In this document: piece by piece, positions 11,975-24,773 of the stretch
How positions within the stretch are numbered: the stretch's first letter is position 1
Layout of the letters: every line of letters starts with the position of its first letter
Source: Punctularia strigosozonata HHB-11173 SS5
Taxonomy: Eukaryota; Basidiomycota; Agaricomycetes; Corticiales; Punctulariaceae
Direction of reading: 5' to 3'
Assembly: GCF_000264995.1 (NCBI RefSeq)
Contig: NW_006767438.1
Coordinates: 536,176 to 600,175 of the forward strand
Length of the DNA stretch: 64,000 bases
Notes under the pieces: model-generated
Databases searched by the model: none
The model's input: the letters and a program-made list of their open reading frames with translations, nothing else
Told to the model about the DNA's origin: nothing
Translations under genes and position numbers: made by a program

Positions 11975-12769
11975 AGGGTGTAGTCCATTCATCGGTCGTT
12001 CTTCTCCTGCCGCATTAGAGAGGACCTTTATCCGGGAGTTGTGTATGATGTCTCTTATGCTGATTATTTGCTAGCCCTCCCTCCTATTAACCCATTATTC
12101 ATTCGCATTCATCGCATTCTCTTTCTCCTTTCCCTCTCTTTCTCGTCTGCCCTCCGCATCGTTTGCACCGACGCCGCAACACACAACACTCAGACAGACA
12201 TCCACTACCTGCATTCGTCATGCTGTTACTGTACATACAAACGTTACTGTGCATTAGAAATCGGAAATAGAAACCGGAATACAAACAATACAAACATCAT
12301 CTCCACTGTGGGCGTTATCGCCGCTGGTTTGACTCGACATTAGATTCCGCCCTCAAAATTGCACGTCGTCTAAAGCGGGAAGTACTTCCGATATATTAGA
12401 CTGAGTCCAGGCTGCGTGGAGTGGTCGACGCGCGATCCGTTGATACAGTAGTAGGTCTTGGGCAATCGTTATCGACAATGAGCATATGCACGCGGCCGTG
12501 AACCCAGGACCAGTCCTTGCGGCCGTTCACGAGCTGCGGGGTCACCCGTTGCCGTCTTGCTATATCCTTGTTCCATCAAGCATCCACGACGGCGGCATTC
12601 GATTGGGAACGTCTGTCACGGATCGCCGACCCGCCCTTCTCTCGTGCCGCCGGAGGTTTTAATTGAGAGCAATCTAGGGTAAAGCGCGTGTTGAACGCGC
12701 GGCGCGGAACAACTTCTATCATTTTATATATCTTGGTGAATCCGAATCCTCCGGAGCGGGCATTTCCGG
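11975..12769. other. Convergent 3' flanks
   Basis: This holds the likely 3' UTRs of HMG-CoA reductase and the second F-box gene, which converge. The stretch near 12040-12300 is C/T-rich. No gene seen. Confidence 0.5.
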
Positions 12770-14019
12770 CTAGAACATGACATTGTACATGCTGTTGTCG
12801 GGAAGGGTACGCAGCAAGCCCTTCTCGAAGGTGCGCGGAAGCAAGGCGGGCTGAGCTTCGACGATGTCCGGGTGCTCGTCCGCCTCCACGGCCGTCTGTG
12901 GGGCGATGACGACGTCTCTAAGGGACGGGAACCTCGTGGTATCCGAGAGGAGCTCGTCGAGGACGTTCCACAAGAGGACTTGCGAGTAGTTGAGTTTGCC
13001 TTGGTAAGGGATCGTGAGGTCGATGCGGACGAGCGAGGGGGCGTTGACGGTAGCGAGGAGGTCGGTCGGCCAGTTGGCGAGGAGGGGATCTTGGGGGTAG
13101 TCTATCGTTATTTTCAGCTCAAGGCTCGCGAGGGATATGCACTTGTCAAGGCTGATCAACTCGACCAAAGGTCCTGAACAGTAAATAGATCAGCAAACGC
13201 ATGTAAGACGGAAGCGTCAAGCTCACTGCGGGTCGGATTCAAGGGCGCGGCGAGCGAAAGGTGTTGTAACTCAGAAAGTCTTTGGATGAGCTCTCCGAGG
13301 TACTTCCAATCGCCTTCCGACGTGTGGTGGACGAGGAGGCGTCGTAGGTGGAGGACCTGTTCAGCCGCGAGCCAACGATACAGGAACCGCGTCCAAGGAA
13401 CGATCGTCGACGCGGTGACGTCCAGGTGGTAAAGAGGAGGTAACCACGGGCTTGCGGCCACCCTGAACATGTTCTCCCACAAGAAGTTCGTGATGCGTAC
13501 TCGGAAGAGCGTCAGGAAGGATGCATGAGGGAAGCTGGCGAGGACGGCGAGGAAGTCGTCAACGGTCTTGAAAACGCCGTCTAAGGCGACGATGCGGGTG
13601 TGTTGGAAGCATGCTCTCGATATCGGCTTTGGGAGCGTTACTTCGCGGTAGGAGTAGGCGATCAGGCTGAGGTCTTCGATCCGCTCGAGATAGCCGGCGA
13701 GGGTATCTATCGTAGGCACCGTGTCCGTCGTGTCTTTATGGTGCTCTTCCTTCGACGACCAGCGGCAGGCGGTGCTTATACGAAGCCTCCGTATGTACGA
13801 ACCGAGGTGCGGGGAGGCTTTCAGGAGACCGAGAAGGGAATGCAGCCCGACTTCACTCCTGATACTTATCTGCTGCCATAGCTTCTGCTGGCTGAGTGTC
13901 CGCAGCCCCTGGCAGGATAGAGCGCATGCCATCAGGTCCGTGTTGGCGTCCAGCTTGTCCAGCACCAATTGAATGAGTTCAACAGGCAGCAGGCCGAGCA
14001 TGTTGTCATGCTCATACAA
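12770..14019 (-). CDS. F-box family protein, copy 2
   Basis: Exons 13227-14019 and 12770-13173, joined by a 53 bp phase-1 intron, give 398 residues (six fewer if the ATG at 14001 is used). The N-terminal LLPVELIQLVLDKL...ACALSCQ is an F-box, expected to bind Skp1 in an SCF ubiquitin ligase. The rest is leucine-rich sequence with repeated L-x-x-L-x-L units, the usual substrate-binding part. The intron position and phase are the same as in the copies at 1923 and 62093. The frame is intact throughout. Substrate unknown. A fragment of a near relative lies at 17590-17800. Confidence 0.8.
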
Positions 14020-15010
14020 AGTGGTACCGAGATATCAACTGGTTAACGTTGGAAGCCTGAAGTGCCGAAGCTTGATGCCTGGTATCGAGGCAGCTGGTCG
14101 CATCGGATGAATAAGACGCAGGTTCTACGTAAGTAGCGCGAGGATGAGGTGCAACTTCGAACTCAGACTTGACTTAGGACTATGATCATCCTTTCGCAAG
14201 CTCAGGCTCCTGGCCCTCTAAGCTGTTGGTGCTCATGAATCCCCACCGCGAGGCTATGTGTGCTTCAAGAATATCCGAATTGAACGGCGAACCATGAAAC
14301 TCGGGTCTTCTGGCATCATGCATCGGCGACCTCTACGAAGGCACTACTCGTGTATCCGTGAACCTCAAGGGCGCGTATAGACTCAAGCGTCTTGGTAAGT
14401 TATGCTTATCATCGGGACAAACTCAGGATGTCGATGTCATTGTCTGGCAGTTTGCAGGCGTTGAGACGGCAAAGCTACGCCAATGGCTTTCGGACGAACA
14501 GACTTCAGGTACCCTATGAGCAATACTCGAGGAGGCTCAACTAGCCCATCCGGACGGTCTCGAGCCCGGGTGCCATTGTGAGCCACCGGATCAGTGCAAG
14601 TGGCGCCCTATATTCCCCCCGTCGAACCACGCTCGGAAGTATCCCAGACTAGCACAACGTCACCTCCAACTACCAAGCCGTATTCCACCACGGAGAAGCC
14701 GTGCCGCGTCTCGGATTCAAGCGGTACGATATGCGGAGGAAGCGGAGGTCATATGTGTATCCGGGCCACAGCCGTTTGCGTCCGCGAGACAACTACGTTT
14801 AAGGCTTGAGGAGTGCATTTCCCGCTCATATCGCATTACACGGTTGTCAACTAACGGGCGTAGTGTCAGGTATGCTCTACTATGCTCCGCAAATGGTGGC
14901 TGCCGGGGACAGGTGGCCGTCGCCCCACGCATACAAAAAGACCATTGGGAACACCATAACGTCCCTAAATCAAGACCCCCACTTCCAGGTGATCGTCGAC
15001 ATACAGCATC
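14020..15010. other. Intergenic, no gene seen
   Basis: The upstream regions of the F-box gene and the esterase meet here. A 71-codon Thr/Ser/Pro-rich frame at 14594-14809 has no support as a gene. Confidence 0.45.
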
Positions 15011-17539
15011 ATGATTCTTTATAGCCAGAACGTCTTGCTTCTTTCTGCAACGTGCTTCGTAATACTCGCCAAGCTGGTGCGCGGAATGTCCAGCTCAGAG
15101 CAGATCCCTCTCTCCTCTGCTTTCGCTCCCGAAGTAAAGCTCGATAACGCCACTGTCATCGGCAACAGCAACGGAAACTATTCCGAGTTCCTCGGCATCC
15201 GCTATGCCGCGCCTGCGTATGAAACTTCACGCATCTTTCTCACCTTGAGGTCGTAGCTGATAGGATTACTAGGGTTCGTTTTTCGCTCCCTCAGCAGCAC
15301 CCGGCCTACAACGGAACCGTCAACGCAACGGTTTTTGGAAGTCCGTGCTCGCAGCAGAACTATACCTGGCCGACCCCAGTGAACGATGACCAAAGGCATA
15401 TACAGAACTTCCTTCAGACCTCTATTCCAACGTTCACAGGTTCTGAGGACTGTATGCTATTCCTTATATGGGACGATCCAGTGCTTTGCTCAACACCACA
15501 TAGGCTTGAATCTTAATGTCTTTGTCCCTGCGTCGGCAACACCCTCTTCTCGATTGCCGGTTGTAGTGGTGCGAATTCGTGCTATCCTAGTACCTGCTAA
15601 ATTACTGATACCTTCCTTGATTTACGAAGTGGTTCCCGGGAGGTACGCGAGTATCCGCAGGGCACATGAGATCATTGATCAACAAATTGCGCAGGTGGAT
15701 TCCAAACAGGGGCTGCTCAAGCGTACGCATTCCACGAGGTTGATCGTTCGGTTCATCCCCTAATCACCAGTCGTCCGCAGGAACAAGGGAGAAAGTGTAG
15801 TCTTGCGCTCCGTCGCGATTGGTAGACCAGTAATTTGGGTGGGAGTGAACTATCGGTGGGTATCGAGTGCGCGTGCGAGACTTTGCTGCTGAATAGGAAT
15901 CTTTTCTAGCCTCTCAGGTCAATATGAGCGTGCCCTGTGCATGGACATGCTCTTCAACTGACGCTCGAGTTTCCAGCTTTCGGATTTCTCGCGAGCGAGG
16001 AAGTTAGGAATGCGAAGCTTGGGAACCTGGGCCTACAAGATCGTCAGTTATGCATATTTCGTAAAGAAGTCAAAACTGACGTTTAGTACGATATCCTAGA
16101 ACGACAGGCTCTGAGATGGGTGAGTCAATACATCGCCAACTTTGGCGGGGATCCTTCCAGTGTGACTCTGTGAGTTTCTTTCATTGCCGTCCGATCAAAG
16201 CAGGCCTGATATGGGGGCTGGATCTCCAGATGGGGGGAGAGTGCGGGAGCGATGTCAATTGCTCTGCAAATGATCGCGTTCAACGCAAACACCGAAAACT
16301 TGTTCCGTGGGGCTATCATGCAATCTGGCGCCCCACTTCCCGTTGGCGATATAACCCATGGACAGAAGTACTACAACGACCTGGTCAGAGCGACCGGATG
16401 TCAAAACGCGAATGATACTCTCACATGTTTGCGCAATGCGGATTACAATATCCTAAAAGCAGCAGTGGACGCGTCGCCCTCATTCCTCTCATTCCAGGTA
16501 CGTGGGACACGTACCACTAGCCCGGCTCGTATATGCTGACGCCTTTTCAACAGTCTCTAAACCTTGCATGGGTTCCCAGAGTGGATGGTGTTGTTCTGAC
16601 GGACGAACCCATGCAGCTTGTCGCCGATGGTATCATGGCAAAGATTCCCTTCATTTCAGGTGCGCGAATAGGATCTCTAGACTGGATTCGGTCAATTCAC
16701 TGTGACTCCAGGTAACTGTGACGATGAGGGAACTCTTTTCTCGCTCTCCAGCACGAACATATCGTAGGTTCATCTACGGATGATGGTTGCGATCATCTTA
16801 CCTGAAGCTCGTCGTCAGGCAGGAGGCAATCCTACGGGCATGGATTCACCAGAACTATCTACCGAATGCGACTACGTCAGATATCACCAACTTGTTCGGG
16901 AATTATACCAACGATCCCCGACAAGGCTCTCCGTTCGATACAGGCGACCACAACCAGCTTACTCCCGTTTGGAAACAAGCTGCCGCCATACAGGGTGACA
17001 TGGTATTCCAAGCGCCTCGGAGATTCTTCATGCAATCCGCATTGAACTACGGAAATCACAAAATATGGGGCTTCTGTGCGTCTCCTACTCTCGTCTATAC
17101 ATCCTCCGCTGACCTATGCCCAACAGTAAGCAAGCGATTTAAGGATGAAGCTGTCCAGTACCTTCGCTTCATGGGTTCTGTGAGTTCCTGCGTCATATAG
17201 CATCGGACAGTGCTGATGAGGCGCTTGTTACAGATGCACGGAACTGACTTGCGTAATGCCTACGACCTTGGCGGCAAAGTAGGCGGGGAGTTGCTGGACT
17301 ACGTCATCTGCTTCGTCAACACGCTGGATCCGCAGAACGGCTGCGGACAACTTCGTCGGGAATGGCCTGCCTACGACTCGAGCGCCAGCAGACCGATGCT
17401 CGAGTTCACGACCGTCTCAGGGCTTCCCGAGCTCTCTGCAACGACCGACGATTATCGACAGGGCCCAATCGACCTCCTGATCAGTCTGATGATTCGGTAT
17501 CCGCTCTTGCCTGGTCCACCGAAGGAGAGAATAAACTGA
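15011..17539 (+). CDS. Secreted type-B carboxylesterase/lipase
   Basis: Fifteen exons splice into one intact frame of 583 residues: 15011-15216, 15273-15451, 15504-15568, 15630-15642, 15695-15722, 15781-15855, 15910-15917, 15977-16042, 16100-16169, 16230-16497, 16554-16659, 16712-16763, 16819-17075, 17127-17179 and 17234-17539. All 14 introns are GT-AG, 51-61 bp. A signal peptide (about 25 residues ending KLVRG) implies secretion. The alpha/beta-hydrolase motifs are complete: SEDCLNLNVFVP, GGGFQTG (oxyanion hole), NYRLSAFGFL, LWGESAG with Ser241, DDEGT with Glu367, and GSMHGTDL with His484. The family hydrolyses esters of fatty acids or other carboxylic acids outside the cell; the exact substrate cannot be told. 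Three exons are tiny (13, 28 and 8 bases), so automated prediction may call this gene broken. Confidence 0.9.
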
Positions 17540-17589
17540 GGGCGGCCTTCGGAAGGGGGTCGTTCGTATGCTACTTATCACAATTCATT

Positions 17590-17800
17590 TTCTTGTAATA
17601 AATGCAATGGCGTCGCGGCTCGAATGTAGAGGACGGCGAGGAAGTGGTCAACGGTCCTGGAAATGCCGCTGAAGGCAAGGATCCGGGTGTGTTGGAAGCA
17701 TGCTTCGGGAGTGTAGATCGCTCCAGGAGCAGGCAATGAGCTCTTCGGTGGGACATCCACGTCCATTGCCGCGCGGTTCGGGACCAAGGCGACTGATGGT
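17590..17800 (-). pseudogene. F-box family fragment
   Basis: Translated on the minus strand, a short stretch reads ACFQHTRILAF, then TVDHFLAVL. It closely matches ACFQHTRIVAL and TVDDFLAVL in the F-box gene at 12770-14019. No F-box start or C-terminus is attached, and it lies in the 3' flank of the esterase, antisense to it. This is a relic of another family member. Confidence 0.65.
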
Positions 17801-17985
17801 CGCGCGCGTACCTATTACGGTAGCGCACGTGGGCGCGATGAGACGTCCTGGTGCCGAGGTTCTTGATCAGACCTCTCGCATTCATGTCAATATAGGATCC
17901 CTTTGACTAGCGGTTCGGGACCACATCTCAGGAAACTAAGGGGTTCTGATCACTTGCGTTCTTGCCGACTCTTCTAGGGCAGAAC

Positions 17986-20900
17986 ATGATAGGTAAATCC
18001 AATGGTAGTAGCAACGCCAAGAACCGACGGACGGTGGTGTTCGACGGGGTAGAGCTTTCTATCCCGGTACGACGCGTCATGACAGAAGACTTCAGCTCTG
18101 GCAGCAGTGCGAGGAAACGACGGTTGATCTTCGACGGGGTAGAGGTTCCTACTACAGTACGCCAATTCTGCTCGGGAATCTTCGTTCATACGCTTATATC
18201 GTAACTCCAGAGATCTCGGAAGAAGGTCGCGTCTGACCGTGAGCTTCACGATGGATTGGATAACTCGTATGCTGTCATTGTGCCTCTATCTTCCGGCACT
18301 GACCCAGTATGCCGCAGCAGCAACGCACAGCCGATGGATGAGGTGCGTCTCTTGATCCTCTCCGCATCATGCGCTTATTCTTCTTCATTATTGGACACGT
18401 AGAAGCCAGAAATACCTTCGGAGCCGAACTATCAATATCCTCCGCCCGTCATCCCGGAGGAGCAATATAACGATCCCGCGGAACTCGACGTACACTCGGG
18501 GACCTCTCTCCGAGATCTGCCTGTTCGGTGGCTAACAAATTTCACGTTCTACTCTGCCGACACACGGACGATGTGCGATCTTGTCGAAGGCACAGATCTT
18601 GAAAAGTGCGGCATCGAGGGCACCGGGTCTGTCTGCCCGGCATTCGATGAGGACGAAGATAGTGATGATGAAGAAGCCGCCGACAGTGATGCTAATGAAG
18701 ACGCAACTGTTTCTGAGCCGGTCTGGACGACCATTCGTCTCGGCCCTATCCGTAAAACGTTCGTCGAGTACGACGATATTGAAAGGTTCTTTCTCAGCCC
18801 TCCCTATTCCATGTCCTTCTTTTGATTAATCTGATAGCGAGCTATGGATCTTGACAAACCATGCATGGTACAAGCTGCTACGCCCCTCAATCGGATACAG
18901 TGATATGTTCTTGTCGTTTTATACGCCAATCCGAATTACTCAGCATGTAGTCTCCTTTGCTGTTGACAATCTCACCGAGCCCGAGGAACAACAAACATAC
19001 GACGCGTTTATCGAGGATTTCGCAGGGAAGTACGATCAGCCACTTCGCAGGTTTTTCGACCCCGATGACCTCTCAAATGTCAGCATCGTAAGTACACGCC
19101 TCTCTGCCACTCACGGTTATGGCGATCTTCTGAGACCTATCCACTAGATGAAACGAGTCCGAGACGTCGTCTACCTCTACTTTGTGGATTGGTCTCGTTT
19201 GGTCGAGTCGCCCTTGATCACCCATTGTCTGTTGCTTGGAGACCCGAACTATGACCCCTCTGTTCGTCCTCCTCGCAAGCACGGCCTCGTTTGCGAAGAT
19301 AGCGATGATAACCCACGACGCCCAAGAAGACGAGGTTTCGGCAAGCGCATGAACTACGACTCAGCGGCGGCTTCCGGCAGATTCCAGACTAAGACGAGAG
19401 TCACGAATCTCGTCAAGCGGTTGGCCAGTTTGTATTTCCCGCCTAGGGAAAGGTTTGCAGTCTTAGGCTACCCGCCTCTTGAGGAAGCGCCTATGTCCAC
19501 GACGCCGCAAGACGTACCGATCGCCGCGCTCGTATCTTCCAAGTTGGGGAATAAGTCCTGCACGCCTATCTGCACCGGACACTCCAGACGCGTCGTTGCT
19601 GGCAAGGCCTGTTGTATAGTAAGCGAATTTTCGATGTGTGGTTGGATAAGCTGATACATGATGTACAGACCGGCGATTCAGTGCGTGTACGCCCGCGCCA
19701 AGGCAGACCAGTGTACTTTCAGTGAGTCATCCGACCACGACCCTTTCATAGTCTACTAATGCTTGTACAGGTTAGCTTTGGTCGTTAGGCTCGACGATCA
19801 GGCCCGACAAGCTCATGTCATATGGTACATCTCTGCCATCGATATCGGATTTGCTGTGGACGATATTGTCCCTCGTGAATTGTTCCTCACGGACGCTTGC
19901 GAAGACGTGCTCGTCGAAGAGATCGATCTCATCGTGAATGTGGAGCAAAGGTCCGCGTCCGAGGCGCAGTCGAGGTCACCGTCAGCTAGCAAGTATAGTT
20001 GTAGGCGAGTTGTTTCCATTGCGAAGAATAGAATATGGCCCATAGCTGATGTACTTTAAGGTTCGCATATGAGATGGAATCCAGCACAGTTAAGGACCTC
20101 CAACTGAATGTGGCTCGTCATCCTCAGCCGTCGAGTTGCCCCGTTTGTTCTCGACAAACAGGCTATGCAGACGATACCGTTTCGCTAGATGGGAATGAGT
20201 ATCATCTGCATGACTTCGTCCTCCTCGAAGCACGGTCCGGCGAAAGCCTTTGTCATGTCGCCCAAATCAAGAGGATTGTTGGGGGTTCGGAACCCAAAGT
20301 TAAGGTGATGCTCTTTGAGCGGCTTCACAACATGAGGGATCTACCCAACAGATTCCCTTGCGATGAGGTGTGCCTCCCTCAATGCCTGACTTTTGAGTGC
20401 TACTTACCGGATGACATAGCGGCAGTTGTTTCTTACGAAGACCGAAATCACCGTCCGGGCATCTCTGATCCTTCGGCGGTGCTACGTGCGACATGCGTGC
20501 GAGCTCCCTGGTGACGAACTGTCTGCTTGGCTGTCCAAATCGATCAACCACTTCTTTGTGCGATACGAGTTCCCGACCGTTCAACACCCCTCCTGGTCGG
20601 ATCGCATTGCTTTCAATCCTAGTGAATTATGGCAATGCGTTGACTGCACAAAGGAACACGAGACCTTCCTCTGCTCCAATCCAAGACTACGGGCGCTAGA
20701 TATCTTTGCAGGAGCCGGCGGCCTCAGTCTCTCAATGCAGGACGCGGGGCTGTTGAAGGTGACGCACGCTATTGAGATTCTGCCCAGTGCTTGTCAAACA
20801 ATCCGGTAAGTATAGCAGTTGCTTTTTGACACTCTCTGATTACATGTTTATACTTTACTACAGTGCCAATTCTCCCCAGACGATTGTGTACAACCAGTGT

Positions 20901-22667
20901 GCTAACGAGATGCTCCGATACACCGCAGATATGTTAAACGAAGCCGAGCCCTGCAGAGAAGATGCGCCTCGGCAAATTCATCCGCCGGAGCTGCTTCCCA
21001 AGCCTCCTTTACCAGGAGACATTGACGTGATACTCGCCGGATTTCCATGGTAGGTCAATTTCTACTGCTGAATCCTCTGTCTAAACACCATTGCAGCCAA
21101 TCGCATTCCGCCCTCAACATGTACCGCAAAGAAGACGATCCGCGGAGTCGCTTGATGCTGACGATGCTCAGCTTCGTCCATGTGTATCAGCCGAAGTACT
21201 GTGTATTTGAGAACGTACCAGGTTTCCTTGAGTACGACCCTGGCGCAGGTCAAGAAGATCCGGAGCACAACAAGATGGTGAGATATGCTTGATATCTGAG
21301 CAATGTCGCGTCTATTTAAAAATGCCTTCGTGTTTGTGCAGGGAGGTCTCAGGCTGCTGTACCATGCACTGACTACAATGTCGTGCGTTCATCTTCGCCT
21401 TATATGTTCGGATTTCAATGAACATATTGATAAGATACCAAGTGAGATGTGGGGTTCTCCAAGCGGGCAATTACGGCGCACCACAACACCGTCAACGGTT
21501 CTTTCTTATCGCTGCTCGCTCTGGGCTGTGCTTGCCACGTCTCCCTGAGATGAGCCATGTGTTCCCGAGCACTGGCTACTGTATACACCTGCATGATGAT
21601 GAAAAGGTCAGGTTTACCGCTAATGGACGGGTTCCATTCCACGCAGTGACGGTGGAAGATGCCATCGGCGACCTATCTATATGGGATTAGTGGGTATTTT
21701 CCCCATCTATTCTCGGTTAAGCTTGCTGATCACAATGGATACTGTAGCCACATTCCGGACTCCGAAACTGGCCAGGTTGTGAGGAACAAGGATGAAGAGC
21801 AAGGTCGCATTGTCGATTCGTTTGTATGTGACGACGATAGCGATCGCTGGGGCCCTACGGAAACTGAGTACGGACGCGAGCCCGAGACCTGGTACCAAGC
21901 CCAGTGCCGAAGAGAAGCTGCCCTCGAGCTTCAACATATTACAGTGCCTTTGTCACGAGAAACGGCCGAGAGGGTGTTTGCAACGAATCTGGACGGCGAC
22001 TATCGATGTGTGTCTTCTTCGTCGCTGCCCAAGAACACACACTCATGTTGGTTTCTTAGCACTGGGCCAGGAGTTGTGGTCGCATGAGATTGCTGGGCCG
22101 GGTTCCTCCGTGGTTCGTAAAGGACTTATATCCGGTGCGCATCTACATAGCACCGGCGCCTCCTGTACACTGACTCTCTACTCTCAGGGCCATTCAAGCA
22201 TTTGAGTAAGGATGGCCATTTCCACACAACAGTAACAAACATCGGCCCGACAGCCAAGCAGAGTGCAGTCTTACACCCTTTCGTTAGTTTCTCGTGCTCT
22301 TGCCTGCAAATACTCAGTTGAAGGTACATATCTAGTGTCGCCGCATGCTGACTGTCCGGGAACTCGCACGATCCCAAGGCTTCCCGGATAAATTCTTCTT
22401 CGTTGCAGATGGCTTTCCAGCGCCAACCGAAAAGGGCAAGGAAACAGAAGCGCCCACGGATATCAGAACAGGTCCCGCGGGCGTGAAGATGGTGAGTCGT
22501 GTACATGCACATGCCTTTCGGACGGTTGCTGATGCAATACTACACTTCAGATACATCGCCAGATCGGGAATGCGGTACCTTGGCCGCTTGCTCAGGCCAT
22601 TGGAGTGGAGTTGCTGAAAGCGGACTGGGCATATCGTAGAGATAATGCTATCGATGTCACTGATTAA
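17986..22667 (+). CDS. DNMT1: DNMT1-type DNA (cytosine-5) methyltransferase
   Basis: Eighteen exons with introns of 47-68 bp splice in phase into 1244 residues. The first exon is 17986-18156 and the last 22551-22667. The enzyme transfers methyl from S-adenosylmethionine to cytosine in DNA in the nucleus. In order: a lysine/arginine-rich N-terminus with a twofold repeat (RTVVFDGVELSIPVRR, RRLIFDGVEVPTT), a replication-foci-type domain at about 110-340 with an acidic insert, two BAH domains at about 450-720, and the catalytic domain from about 750. Motifs seen: DIFAGAGGLS (SAM binding, near 754), GFPCQSHS with catalytic Cys852, FENVPG near 890, APQHRQR near 943, RSQGFPDKF and QIGNAVP near 1212. 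The domain order is that of maintenance methyltransferases. The catalytic Cys codon is split by an intron (21050-21096). No motif is missing, so it looks active. Confidence 0.93.
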
Positions 22668-22766
22668 TAACCTATAGCTCCTGATACTATGCAGTATCCG
22701 TACAACAAGTATGATGAAACAATCATAGCAAACAAGCAAATGTGTACAAAAACATGCTGTTCGGCA

Positions 22767-24573
22767 TTAGTTCGCGAGTCCGACTGCCTCTTCGGCAAGG
22801 CTCTGTCCGATCCTCTTTACCTTTCCCCCGAGATCAGCCGCGAGGGTGGCACGTGGTGCAACATCCATCCCCAGTCCCAGCGTTAAACTTCGTTCCTCCG
22901 CCCTCCGCCCTGACCTCTCGTACTCTTCCACCAGCTTGCATAGACCTTTCGAAGTCGTGTAGGGCCCTCTATAGCCAAGCCCACCGGAGGACAGCGGAAG
23001 GCGAGCACGAGAATCAGAGAATATGAGATGCGAGAGGGTAAAGGGGAATGCGGAAGGTTGTAGGCCGAGGATGTCCCCTTTCACTGATGGGAGGCACCGG
23101 CCAGCAAGGCGGGAAACAGCCGATGTCGATTTGATCAAGCGATGGCGAAGCAAGTAATAGAATTCGACGAGGTGGGCGAGGAGGAGCATGGCGGTCGGAG
23201 AGACAGTGGTGAAAGTGGTTGTGCCGGCCGTGAGCGTTTGAAGCAGGGTGTAGACATCGCCGTAAGTCACAGCCGGCCCACTGTCGCAAATCGTGAACGC
23301 GTCCCCGCCTATGTCGGTCACGTCGCTCTTGTGTTCGTCGTTGCCGCTTCCCCGTTGGCTCGCCTTCTCGATTTCGATGAGACACCTCTCGTAGTTCAAA
23401 TGGGCCAAGGAGCAGTTCTCGACGTAAACGAAACTGTGCAAAACGTTGCCCATCCATGTCTGATTTGATTTGCGAACGAGGAGTGCGCCGCAAAGTGCAT
23501 CGCCGCCCGTGCCATAGATTCCATTTCCAGGTCTGATACATCCTGTTCGGAGAACGCCCGTTCCCGACGGAGTTTTGTCCGCGGAGCGCACAAGTCCTTC
23601 AGCGATGGTTTTTGACGCCGCCTAGAACAAGAATCAGTATCGGGCATCATTAGGGAGAGGGAGATGATGACGAACGTAGTTAGAGAAAAACTCTTCATGT
23701 TTCAAAGGAATGGGCGACTTGTCGTCCAGAAGCTGAACGACGCGCTCCGGTTGTTTCTCCCATGGCCAGAGCAGGCATCGCGTGGTGTGAAACGTGATGG
23801 AACCAGACGAAGTATACACCAGGATAGAAGCGTCGCACTGTCGAGCTGCGTCGATGATGTTCTGGGTGCCTCTAACGTTGACAGCAGCGGACAGCGAAAA
23901 GAGCTCTGGCGAGCGCTCGTAGAAGCGGATGTTGGCGGCAGAGTGGAAGACCGTTAGAGGAGCGTCCAAGGCATGCTCGGGCCACGGTGCGGAGAAGGCA
24001 CGCTTAACGGATTCGGCGTTGGAAATGTCGACCTGGTAAAAGTCCACCAGGGTAGCGGCGCCGCTGATTAGGTCCGGCCGGGTGGGCTGGAACAGGGAAT
24101 TGACGGCCGGGTCGGAAGAAGGTCAAGCATTTACTCACCGCCCTGATATCTAGGACACGGATCTTGTGTGGATCCTCGCCGCGTTCAATGAGGTGCCGAA
24201 CAATCCATCCTCCTAGGAAGCCAGCCTTGCGCAAAGATTAGCACAGACATTCCAGACTCCAAAACGTAGGGCAGCATACCCCTCCTATGACAATGTATCT
24301 TCGACCAGTGGCAGGGGGGAGATAATGCTCAATCCGAACGGGATCATCGACGAGATCCTTGGCTGCTTCAAGCGCAGACTGCGCTGTTATCCGAGTTGGT
24401 GAATGTATGCGCGCCTCCTCAGGCAAAGCTAAGAGCTAATGCCACTTTTCAGCGTTCTACTCGACTTCATAGAGAGTTGTGACTGTTGGGCGTACCTTCC
24501 TGTCGTTGTATACAATGTACAACAGCACCACAAGGATACAAGCAACGACGATGTGCCAGTTGGACAGATCCAT
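22767..24573 (-). CDS. 3-beta-HSD family NAD(P)-dependent sterol dehydrogenase
   Basis: Five exons (24496-24573, 24280-24417, 24139-24225, 23676-24086, 22767-23621) give about 522 residues. The first residues form a membrane helix (HIVVACILVVLLYIVY). A Rossmann fold begins with YIVIGGAGFLGG, the dinucleotide-binding motif, whose second half lies across an intron. The catalytic Y-x3-K is YAASK, split by the intron at 23622-23675. Later sequence (TGCIRPGNGIYG, FVYVENCSLAH) is typical of 3-beta-hydroxysteroid dehydrogenase/isomerase and of ERG26-like sterol C4-decarboxylases. A hydrophobic stretch near MLLLAHLVEFYYLL may be a second membrane segment. The exact sterol substrate is not certain. 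It starts about 200 bp from the divergent KH-domain gene and probably shares its promoter. The end of intron 1 is the least certain junction. Confidence 0.82.
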
Positions 24574-24773
24574 GGAGTCAATGTTGAGACAAAACGCCGC
24601 GAAACCAGCCCAGGCACTTATACAGATGGCGACCCCGCTAGAATGGCCGAGCAGTCAAAGTCCGGCACGAGCTTGATTGAGTCCAATACATCGAGAGGTA
24701 ATGGAAAGCGAGAGCCAAGGCAGCCGTGCGACTTCCGCCCGACCTTGACTTCTTGCCACCACCACTACTACCA

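Noticed and set aside
15728-15910. Apparent lesions in the esterase between GGGFQTG and AFGFL
   Set aside because: They vanish once a 58 bp intron and the 8-base exon are recognised; all phases then agree.
20368-20425. Apparent frame break in the second BAH domain of the methyltransferase
   Set aside because: A 58 bp GT-AG intron fits exactly and restores the expected LFLT...CYVRHA sequence.
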